Assembly (NCBI GenBank): GCA_022561255.1
Contig: JADFRO010000222.1
Span: forward strand, 1 to 5,534
Direction: 5' to 3'
Length of the DNA: 5,534 nucleotides
Source: Planctomycetota bacterium
Lineage (GTDB): Bacteria > Planctomycetota > Phycisphaerae > UBA1845
Part shown: positions 1 to 4,795 of the stretch, one piece after another
Layout: each line of letters opens with the position of its first letter
Numbering within the stretch: position 1 is the stretch's first letter
The notes under the pieces: model-generated
Databases searched by the model: none
What the model saw: only the letters and a program-made list of their open reading frames with translations
Told to the model about the DNA's origin: nothing
Translations under genes and position numbers: made by a program

Positions 1-2804
1 CTACGTAGTTTCCGACACTGGCGGAGGGCTTGCAGACATGAATCCCAGTTGCAGGCCTGATAATCGCGGATCACCCGCTCAAAAGACGCGATGTACTTCC
101 GTGAGGCGTCGGTAAGCCGGTCGGTCGCAGCAACGAGTTCGTACGCGGCGACCGTCGATCGCTTGCCGCGAAGAGTGAGCAGGCCTATCGGGCGGAACGC
201 AAAGCTCTCACCTGCCTGACGGCGCGTGGCCTCGTCGACAAGGATCACCGTTCCCAGCATCTTGTTGGCGGTCTCAAGCCTGGAACCGACGTTCACGGTG
301 TCGCCGATGCAAGTGTAATCGAGCTTCATGTCGCTGCCGTAGTCACCTACGAACGCCTCCCCCGTCGACAGCCCGATCCGCATGACCAACGGCTCTGTAG
401 ACCCACCGTCGCTCAAACGGTGCAGAGCGTCGACGGAATCGAGCGCGGCGTGACAGGCCTCTTCCGCATGGTTGCTGCAGGGCCAAATCGGAGCGTTGAA
501 AAACGCGAAGATCCCATCTCCGATGAATTTGTTCACGATCGCACGACGATCAAGCAGAACGCGGCTCATCGAGCCCAGGTAGGGGTTCAGCACCATTCGG
601 GTACGATCCGGCCCCAACCGCTCGCTGAGCTCGGTAAATCCCTCAAGATCGCTGAAAAAGCAGGTGACGCGTGCCGATTGCGGCCTTAGATCCTGCACGC
701 CCAGCCGGTGGGAAATCCGGGACGCGACAGCCGGCGATGTGTATTGCGCCAGCGCACGCTCGAACTTGCGTCGCACACGCTCCTCGGTGGACTGACGATA
801 GGTCGTCACAGCCGCCCAGGCGAAGAACACGCCGACCGCCACAGGCAGGGACGCAACGTGATAGCTTGCCACAAAAAAGAGCGTCGCGCTCGCAAGTAGA
901 ACGGCACCAACCAATACAACCAGCGCGATCAGACTCATGCGCCATCCACGGGCGCAACTCGTCAGCGTCACAATGAGCCCCGCGATCGCAATGGCGACGA
1001 GATTTGTCAACCACGAAGCACGTCGGGCGATGCTGCGCTGAAGCAACATGTTGATGACATTGGCGTGGGCCATAACGCCGGGCATGGCTGAAAAAACGGG
1101 TGACGTGACGAGATCGCCAAGTGCCGACGCCGTATAACCGACGAGACATATCTTCCCCTCGACCCTGGGGCGCAACGCCGCAAGGAGATCCCTTGATCGC
1201 GCCGCGAGCTGGGCGTTTGCGCTCACCAGCAACTCGTCATCATTCCCATCGCCGAAACGGGCGTACAAACGCTCGATGCGCCCGCGCTCTACCTGCTCGC
1301 TCTCATCGGCCGGGGCGACGTCCCTCCACAGGCTCCACGCGTGCTCAAGCCAAACGACGGCTTCACGCTCAATGTCTGCGATCGAACGCGCGACTCGCTC
1401 GAGCGCGGCGCAGGCCTCTGCACCCGCTTCGGTGTCGACGTCGCCCGCACATTCGACCTCCAACCGGCGGCGTTCACCGATCAAGCGGGCATAGGCGGTG
1501 TACTCCGCCGGAGTGCCCTCGTGTCGCAAGCGCACGAGTTCGCCGCGTGCGATCCGCGACCTGCGGTCATTGTCGATCACGTCGGAGCGATTTCGCGCGA
1601 TCTCCAAGACACGACCGGCTGGAATGTGCTCGAAACTTTCGACCCAGCGATTCACGTCAGGCGGCGCGTGCCAGTTCAGCAATACAAAACCATTGCCATC
1701 GAGCGGCAACCGAACGCCGTCTTCCGCGCCGAGCACGAGTACGCCGTTTTCGATCGTCATGCCGTGGCGATCGAAGCCCATTACGTCCATGGCCACCATG
1801 AACCCCAACTGCAACAGCATCGCGCCGTCGGCGTTGACGAGCATCGGTAGTTCACGAACGACACCGCCGGACGCCTCACGCTCGAACGCAACAAACCCCA
1901 CGCCGACAGAGGCCCGCGCAAGTTTGTCGACCGGCAGCGTCAAGTCGAATGCGTGCGGTAGGTAGTCGACAAAACTCGGCGGCACAGCCGGAGCATGACC
2001 CACCACGATTCGCCGTGCGTCCGCCCAGCGATAGGCCAATAGCAACGATTCTCGCTGAGGCGATAGCACGTCGCGCCGTGCGGGCGGCAGCATCGAGTCG
2101 AGAAACGCAGGCCAGCTTCCGTCGGGGTGCTCTTCAAGAAAGGATCGCGCAGCCAAGCGAGCGAGTGAGCGATTCGCAACGTCCGTACCTTGGGGTGTCA
2201 TTGCGGGCGCTCGGGCTTCACTGCGAGTGCTTCGTTCTTGCCGGGTGCCCCATTGTTGCCGGGTGCCCCATTCTTGCGCTTCGATCGATATCGCGGGGGG
2301 TTGTTTGACTTTGGAGAGGGCAATTCGAGAAAACATCGCCAGGTAGACGTTACCAGCCGCAGTCATCGCATCGCGCAGCTCGTCGTCGTCGTAGATGATG
2401 GGGTCACTCGCACGATCGCCGAACACGCGCAGCTCGCTATCGACGTCATAGTGCGGACCAAGACCGGCGTGCTCCGTTCGCGGGGCTGAAGGCTCGGAGA
2501 ATACGAGGTCAAGTACGATGCGGTCGGCTCCGAGTTCGCTGAGCACGTTGACCATTTCGGCGTAGCGACGCCTCGGCCAAGGCCAATCGCCCACCGTTTC
2601 GAGTGAACCATCGTCGATGTCGATCAGGACCACGCGCGGGTCGGCTTCGACGCTGGAGAAATGGCAGAAGTGTAAATCGATCCCGAAGTCATCGAGGGTG
2701 CGAAGCAGGCCCGCTGCATATAAGGCGCAGACCACCGCCGTCGCAACAACGCCGACCACAACTCCACTCCACCGCCGTACCCAGTCGCGATCCATCATTG
2801 ACAT
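1..2804 (-). CDS. CHASE2-domain class III adenylate cyclase, membrane sensor (3' end beyond window)
   Basis: Predicted to make cAMP from ATP in response to an extracytoplasmic signal read by CHASE2. One frame stays open for 934 codons and leaves the left edge. Order: short N-terminus; TM helix about 12-33; CHASE2 about 36-596 (VVLIDIDDGSL, DWPWPRRRYAE and LDLVFSEP near the start; GKICLVGYTASALGDLVTSP and PGVMAHANVINMLL at the end); three TM helices about 600-670; cyclase about 710-895. Catalytic set complete: metal Asp719 (FFSDLEGFT) and Asp763 (KFIGDG), adenine-selecting Lys759, Thr831 where class IIIa has Asp (a IIIb trait), Asn838 and Arg842 (VNVGSR). A helical tail follows (FERVIRDYQACNWDSCLQAL). 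Start ATG 2804 has GGAG five bases upstream; ATG 2798 and 2795 are alternatives. Oddities: an in-frame repeat insert at about 176-191 and a charged helical insert at about 405-545. Signal unknown. Family assignment is firm. Confidence 0.95.
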   Translation of the reverse strand, partial: MSMMDRDWVRRWSGVVVGVVATAVVCALYAAGLLRTLDDFGIDLHFCHFSSVEADPRVVLIDIDDGSLETVGDWPWPRRRYAEMVNVLSELGADRIVLDLVFSEPSAPRTEHAGLGPHYDVDSELRVFGDRASDPIIYDDDELRDAMTAAGNVYLAMFSRIALSKVKQPPAISIEAQEWGTRQQWGTRQERSTRSEARAPAMTPQGTDVANRSLARLAARSFLEEHPDGSWPAFLDSMLPPARRDVLSPQRESLLLAYRWADARRIVVGHAPAVPPSFVDYLPHAFDLTLPVDKLARASVGVGFVAFEREASGGVVRELPMLVNADGAMLLQLGFMVAMDVMGFDRHGMTIENGVLVLGAEDGVRLPLDGNGFVLLNWHAPPDVNRWVESFEHIPAGRVLEIARNRSDVIDNDRRSRIARGELVRLRHEGTPAEYTAYARLIGERRRLEVECAGDVDTEAGAEACAALERVARSIADIEREAVVWLEHAWSLWRDVAPADESEQVERGRIERLYARFGDGNDDELLVSANAQLAARSRDLLAALRPRVEGKICLVGYTASALGDLVTSPVFSAMPGVMAHANVINMLLQRSIARRASWLTNLVAIAIAGLIVTLTSCARGWRMSLIALVVLVGAVLLASATLFFVASYHVASLPVAVGVFFAWAAVTTYRQSTEERVRRKFERALAQYTSPAVASRISHRLGVQDLRPQSARVTCFFSDLEGFTELSERLGPDRTRMVLNPYLGSMSRVLLDRRAIVNKFIGDGIFAFFNAPIWPCSNHAEEACHAALDSVDALHRLSDGGSTEPLVMRIGLSTGEAFVGDYGSDMKLDYTCIGDTVNVGSRLETANKMLGTVILVDEATRRQAGESFAFRPIGLLTLRGKRSTVAAYELVAATDRLTDASRKYIASFERVIRDYQACNWDSCLQALRQCRKLR
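2238..2273. repeat. 18-bp tandem duplication inside the cyclase gene (GGTGCCCC family)
   Basis: Two tandem 18-bp units (TTGCCGGGTGCCCCATTS) differ only in the last base. At 18 bp (six codons) they keep the cyclase frame, reading on the minus strand as QEWGTRQ-QWGTRQ. The 17 bases at 2262-2278 match the intergenic repeat copy at 3178-3194, read on the opposite strand. The insert lies in a poorly conserved stretch of CHASE2, rich in Gln, Arg, Ser and Thr, probably a surface loop. This looks like a dispersed repeat accommodated in a coding region. Confidence 0.85.
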
Positions 2805-2986
2805 TCGCTCTCCGCAGGAGTTTCGCCCTCCGCAGGAGTTTCGCCCTCCGCAGGAGCTTCGCCCTCCGCAGGAGCTTCAATTGTAACGGCGAGCGTGGCC
2901 GTTCGCAGCCCACCGGCGTTAGACGCCTCCTCAGGATCCACGAGCGCTCGATACTGCCCGTAATCGTTCGTTACCACCTCCATCAC
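2795..2986 (-). CDS. Small ORF or 3' remnant coupled to the cyclase gene, Ala/Pro/Glu-repeat C-terminus
   Basis: Not recognised. It encodes about 63 residues from GTG 2986, or 62 from the adjacent ATG 2983. The first 35 residues (MEVVTNDYGQYRALVDPEEA...) look like ordinary coding sequence with GC-biased codons. The C-terminal half is an EAPAEG/ETPAEG hexapeptide repeat. Its stop TGA overlaps the cyclase start (ATGTCAATGA), the usual sign of translational coupling in an operon. No good ribosome binding site precedes the start. In-frame upstream codons run straight into the 20-bp repeat array and hit TAA at 3005-3007. It may therefore be the surviving 3' end of a longer gene cut by the repeat island. 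CHASE2 genes are often next to a FecR-domain partner, but nothing visible here proves that identity. Confidence 0.4.
   Translation of the reverse strand: MMEVVTNDYGQYRALVDPEEASNAGGLRTATLAVTIEAPAEGEAPAEGETPAEGETPAESECQ
2811..2878. repeat. 18-bp tandem repeat, about 3.8 units
   Basis: Units begin at 2811, 2829, 2847 and 2865 with consensus TCCGCAGGAGYTTCGCCC. The first two are identical and the next changes T to C at one position. On the minus strand they encode EG[EA][AT]PA hexapeptides in the small ORF. Each unit also contains a minus-strand GGAG or GGAGG. The one nearest the cyclase (2810-2813) sits five bases before its ATG and serves as the Shine-Dalgarno sequence. Copy number is likely to vary by slippage. 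Confidence 0.9.
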
Positions 2987-3043
2987 ACGGGTGCCCCGTT
3001 CTACTTACGGGTACCCCATTCTACTTACGGGTGCCCCATTCTT
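2987..3043. repeat. 20-bp tandem array, three units, GGTGCCCC family
   Basis: Units start at 2987, 3007 and 3027 (ACGGGTGCCCCATTCTACTT with single-base changes, for example GGTACCCC in the middle unit). The third unit runs into the hairpin element at 3030-3070. The array lies just upstream of the small minus-strand ORF and contributes in-frame stop codons (TAA on the minus strand), so it is not coding in that frame. Confidence 0.9.
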
Positions 3044-3070
3044 CGCCGCAGGCGAAGGGTGGGGGACGGA
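3030..3070 (+). repeat. Hairpin repeat, left copy
   Basis: Built as GGTGCCCCATTCTT (3030-3043), a variable tip CGCCGCAGGCG (3044-3054), then AAGGGTGGGGGACGGA (3055-3070). The core CTTCGCC-GCA-GGCGAAG (3041-3057) is a perfect 7-bp stem with a 3-base loop. The outer arms continue to pair imperfectly (CCCCA with TGGGG). It is a REP-like palindromic unit and an inverted partner of the copy at 3158-3194. Confidence 0.88.
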
Positions 3071-3082
3071 TCGCGCCGACCC

Positions 3083-3101
3083 TCAAACGTCGATCGTTTG
3101 A
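3083..3101. repeat. Perfect 7-bp inverted repeat (TCAAACG / CGTTTGA)
   Basis: TCAAACG and CGTTTGA are separated by TCGAT, giving a near-symmetric 19-bp site between the two inverted hairpin repeats. No T-run follows on either strand, so it is not a convincing intrinsic terminator. It could be a protein binding site or part of the repeat island. A second palindrome, CAATCGATTG, lies at 3142-3151. Confidence 0.6.
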
Positions 3102-3157
3102 CGTCGACTCCTGAATCGTTGAGTCACCGGTTCGGAATCGTCAATCGATTGTCCCCG

Positions 3158-3194
3158 TCCGTCCCCCACCCTTGCTTCGCAAGAATGGGGCACC
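3158..3194 (-). repeat. Hairpin repeat, right copy, inverted relative to 3030-3070
   Basis: On the minus strand it reads GGTGCCCCATTCTT, then tip GCGAAGC, then AAGGGTGGGGGACGGA. Both flanking blocks (14 and 16 bases) are identical to those of the left copy, while the tip differs and is shorter. Both versions fold: here CTTGC-TTC-GCAAG at 3171-3183. Confidence 0.88.
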
Positions 3195-3198
3195 TACT

Positions 3199-3229
3199 GC
3201 CCACCCTGGCTTCGCAAGAATGGGGCACC
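3199..3229 (-). repeat. Hairpin repeat, third copy, direct repeat of 3158-3194
   Basis: On the minus strand it reads GGTGCCCCATTCTT-GCGAAGC-CAGGGTGGGC. The first 21 bases equal the neighbouring copy, including the tip, and the distal arm has diverged (CAGGGTGGG instead of AAGGGTGGG). It lies 66 bp downstream of the rnc stop codon, so transcripts leaving rnc would carry this and the next copy as hairpins. Confidence 0.85.
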
Positions 3230-3295
3230 GGCCGCACGCGCCGCATGCGCCACAGACTCTAGACAAGATTGCTCGCATGGGGATACGCGGAAGTA

Positions 3296-4012
3296 TCACT
3301 CGGTCGAGGAATGGCTTTGCCTACCGTCGCGCTCTTGCAGAATCTCGAGCGCGCGTTTGGCTGCTTCCTGCTCGGCTTCCTTCTTACTGGGCCCCCAAGC
3401 ACCGGGGAAGCGCTCGCCGTCCAGAACAACACAGACCTCGAAGCATTTGCTGTGATCCGGTCCCTGCTCATCCAACGACTCGTAATGGGGCGTGGTGGAT
3501 AGGCGGCGCTGAGCGTATTGTTGTAGCGCCGACTTATAGTTGTGTACGTTCTGCGCGTCGGCGCACTCGTCGAGAAAAGATTGTGCCGTGCCCAGGATGA
3601 ACCGCTTGGCCGGTTCCAACCCGCCGTCCAGGAAGAGAGCCCCGATAACGGATTCATAGACCGCTGCGCGTAACGAAGTAGGCATGTGCTCGCGCCGTCC
3701 GAGCCCGTTGCCCAAGATCAGCAAGTCCGTCAGGCCGGTATCGTCGGAGATTTGCGCACAGACCTTGCGGGAAACCACGATCGACTTGACCCGCGTGAGT
3801 TCGCCCTCAAGCCAGTCCGGGAATCGACGATACAACTCATCGCAGATAACCAGCCCGAGTATGGCGTCGCCGAGGAACTCAAGCCTCTCGTTGCTGCTGG
3901 TACGCGTTTGGGCGATCGAGGAGTGGGTCAAAGAGATGACCAGGAGGTCGGGGTCTTGAAAGGAGTGCCCCAGAATCTGTTCCGCGCGAGCGCGGGCATC
4001 GCCGTCGGTCAC
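3296..4012 (-). CDS. rnc: Ribonuclease III
   Basis: Cuts double-stranded RNA, notably rRNA precursors and some mRNAs, as a cytoplasmic dimer. At 238 residues the length is normal. The RNase III domain spans about 5-150 with the signature NERLEFLGDAILG (41-53), giving catalytic Glu42, Glu45 and Asp49, plus Glu120 in VYESVIGALFLDGG. The dsRNA-binding domain spans about 162-230 (NYKSALQQYAQ, GPDHSKCFEVCV, GPSKKEAEQEAAKRALE). The position matching E. coli Asp114, three residues before Glu120, is Ala117 (codon at 3662-3664). The start is GTG 4012: an in-frame TAG lies four codons upstream and AGGA is seven bases before the GTG, so no longer form is possible. It is divergent from rpmH, and its leader carries a long stem-loop. 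Confidence 0.98.
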   Translation of the reverse strand: MTDGDARARAEQILGHSFQDPDLLVISLTHSSIAQTRTSSNERLEFLGDAILGLVICDELYRRFPDWLEGELTRVKSIVVSRKVCAQISDDTGLTDLLILGNGLGRREHMPTSLRAAVYESVIGALFLDGGLEPAKRFILGTAQSFLDECADAQNVHNYKSALQQYAQRRLSTTPHYESLDEQGPDHSKCFEVCVVLDGERFPGAWGPSKKEAEQEAAKRALEILQERDGRQSHSSTE

Positions 4013-4026
4013 AACAGTATCCTACG

Positions 4027-4088
4027 GACCGATGGCGAAAGGCGCGAGCGTCGGCGAATCGGGAAGAGCGCGCCTTTCGCGAGCGGTC
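4027..4088 (-). promoter_or_regulatory. Long stem-loop in the rnc leader, candidate RNase III autoregulatory site
   Basis: Arms at 4027-4046 and 4069-4088 pair over 20 positions with two mismatches. This includes a perfect 12-bp block (GCGAAAGGCGCG with CGCGCCTTTCGC), one further pair, and an outer GACCG with CGGTC. The loop is 22 bases. In the rnc transcript it ends 14 bases before the GTG start and just before the AGGA ribosome binding site. About two helical turns is the size RNase III recognises, and E. coli RNase III cleaves a stem-loop in its own leader. The structure is seen in the sequence; the role is inferred. Confidence 0.6.
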
Positions 4089-4100
4089 AGTGATCAGATG

Positions 4101-4124
4101 GGCAGGCCAGGGGTCTGACCTGCC
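4101..4124. promoter_or_regulatory. Second hairpin in the rnc leader region
   Basis: GGCAGG (4101-4106) pairs with CCTGCC (4119-4124), then after one mismatch CAG pairs with CTG around a four-base loop. It would be transcribed in the rnc leader if the promoter at 4176-4204 is used. There is no U-tract on either side. Function unknown. Confidence 0.45.
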
Positions 4125-4149
4125 TTCACGACACCGCCACGCAGAGCCA

Positions 4150-4242
4150 GCGACCCACGTCGCGGCGACCCATCCACGCTATCATCGGCAGGAGCTGTGG
4201 TCAACTGCAAAAGCGGTCCATGGGGCTTTTGAGATGGGTCGC
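4150..4242. repeat. GCGACCCA boxes and inverted repeats in the divergent promoter region
   Basis: GCGACCCA occurs at 4150-4157 and 4165-4172, and its complement TGGGTCGC at 4235-4242. The pair 4165-4173 / 4234-4242 matches over nine bases (GCGACCCAT / ATGGGTCGC). Nested between them, CAAAAGC (4208-4214) and GCTTTTG (4225-4231) form a 7-bp inverted repeat around a 10-base spacer. The boxes bracket the rnc promoter candidate and lie just upstream of the rpmH one, so they could be binding sites for a shared regulator. Confidence 0.35.
4176..4204 (-). promoter_or_regulatory. Candidate sigma-70-type promoter for rnc
   Basis: On the minus strand TTGACC (4199-4204; five of six consensus bases) stands 17 bp before TAGCGT (4176-4181), which is preceded by TG at the extended -10 position. 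Transcription would begin near 4169, giving a leader of about 157 bases that includes both stem-loops. The -10 hexamer is weak (three of six). Confidence 0.45.
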
Positions 4243-4250
4243 TTTCTCGC

Positions 4251-4279
4251 TTGCTCACACGCCGGACGGATGCTAGACT
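4251..4279 (+). promoter_or_regulatory. Candidate promoter for rpmH
   Basis: TTGCTC (4251-4256) is followed after 17 bp by TAGACT (4274-4279), with TGC directly before it, making an extended -10 (TGCTAGACT). Start of transcription would be near 4286, with a leader of about 67 bases to the rpmH ATG. The -35 is weak and the extended -10 is good. Confidence 0.5.
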
Positions 4280-4352
4280 GCCCGGCTCGAGATGGTGAAT
4301 CTGCAGAGTCGGCCGCCCCTGGAGGCGTCGGCCTAGAGGTTGAAGGACGGTC

Positions 4353-4490
4353 ATGCATTACCCACGGCGAAACAGCAAGATCAAGAGGGCGCGAAAGCAG
4401 GGCTTCAGGGCGCGCATGCGGACGCACAACGGACGCAAGCTGATCAATCGCAAACGGCGGCATGGGTTCCATAAGATCAACGTCGCGTGA
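4353..4490 (+). CDS. rpmH: 50S ribosomal protein bL34
   Basis: A 45-residue, very basic protein of the large ribosomal subunit that binds 23S rRNA. The family core is plain: SKIKRARKQGFRARM (8-22) followed by NGRKLINRKRR (26-36). The ending HGFHKINVA replaces the common KGRKRLTV type tail, and the N-terminus starts MHYPRRN rather than MKRT. AAGGA (4343-4347) lies five bases before the ATG. In many bacteria rpmH is followed at once by rnpA, but here no rnpA follows; the next gene is rpsA, 305 bp on. The gene is too short to show up well against the overlapping antisense frames. Confidence 0.95.
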   Translation: MHYPRRNSKIKRARKQGFRARMRTHNGRKLINRKRRHGFHKINVA

Positions 4491-4614
4491 TGATCCCGCA
4501 GCTCACGGCGGGCGGAAGCGGTTAAAGGCGCTCGCGCATCGGCTGGCACGGAGGCGGCGGACCGCCGGTTCGCCCTCACCGGAAACCTGCGTAGCCGGCG
4601 TCCATCTTTCGCGA

Positions 4615-4620
4615 TATAGT
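4615..4620 (+). promoter_or_regulatory. Possible -10 element (TATAGT) for a long rpsA leader
   Basis: TATAGT fits the -10 consensus at five of six positions, in an AT-richer patch (GATATAGTTAAGTGAG). No good -35 is found 16-18 bp upstream. If used, it would give an rpsA leader of about 170 bases, room for the translational control known for S1 in other bacteria. Confidence 0.3.
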
Positions 4621-4780
4621 TAAGTGAGAAACGGCATTGCCGTCGCACTAGACGACGGGTGTTCCGCGTCCGCGGCGATGCACTGTGGAAAGGCGCCGTC
4701 GACAGATTCTCGTACACATCGATCGACGAATCGCGGCGCCGGCGGGACTGTTCTTCACGGTCTCGCTAAACGAACTGAGT

Positions 4781-4786
4781 TAGAAT
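4781..4786 (+). promoter_or_regulatory. -10-like hexamer TAGAAT immediately before rpsA
   Basis: TAGAAT matches TATAAT at five of six positions and ends nine bases before the rpsA ATG at 4796. A start about seven bases downstream would give a transcript with almost no leader, consistent with the absence of a Shine-Dalgarno sequence there. No clear -35 at the usual distance. Its first three bases are also the in-frame TAG that fixes the rpsA start. Confidence 0.35.
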
Positions 4787-4795
4787 CGACAAGTT

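Larger units (their letters stand above)
4491..4795. other. Non-coding spacer between rpmH and rpsA
   Basis: I see no gene here. Frames on both strands have arginine-rich, unstructured translations and none resembles RnpA. A small GC-rich inverted repeat (CCCGC / GCGGG at 4495-4499 and 4508-4512) follows the rpmH stop but lacks a T-run, so it is not a convincing terminator. CGGCG-GAC-CGCCG near 4550-4565 is a similar weak hairpin. Two -10-like hexamers are listed separately. Confidence 0.6.

Noticed and set aside
643..1149. Minus-strand frame of 168 codons in another phase of the cyclase region
   Set aside because: The true cyclase frame passes through here with TM helices and the FFSDLEGFT motif. 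This one shows only Arg/Cys/His-rich sequence.
1121..1965. Overlapping plus-strand frames of 150-226 codons
   Set aside because: They are opposite the continuous cyclase frame, and their translations are Arg/Ser/Pro-rich low-complexity sequence typical of antisense GC-rich DNA.
3041..3057. Intrinsic terminator for rnc
   Set aside because: The stem is good, but no T-run follows on the minus strand and near-identical copies occur in the same island, so a repeat element explains it better.
2987..3229. CRISPR array
   Set aside because: The units are either directly adjacent with no spacers or present in inverted orientation. There are no regular unique spacers and no cas genes.
2603..3262. Plus-strand frame of 219 codons with FALRRS repeats
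   Set aside because: The repeats are the complement of the minus-strand tandem units, and the rest overlaps the cyclase 5' end and the non-coding repeat island.
4090..4443. Frames on both strands in the rnc-rpmH gap
   Set aside because: No ribosome binding sites or family motifs; they overlap rpmH and the promoter candidates.
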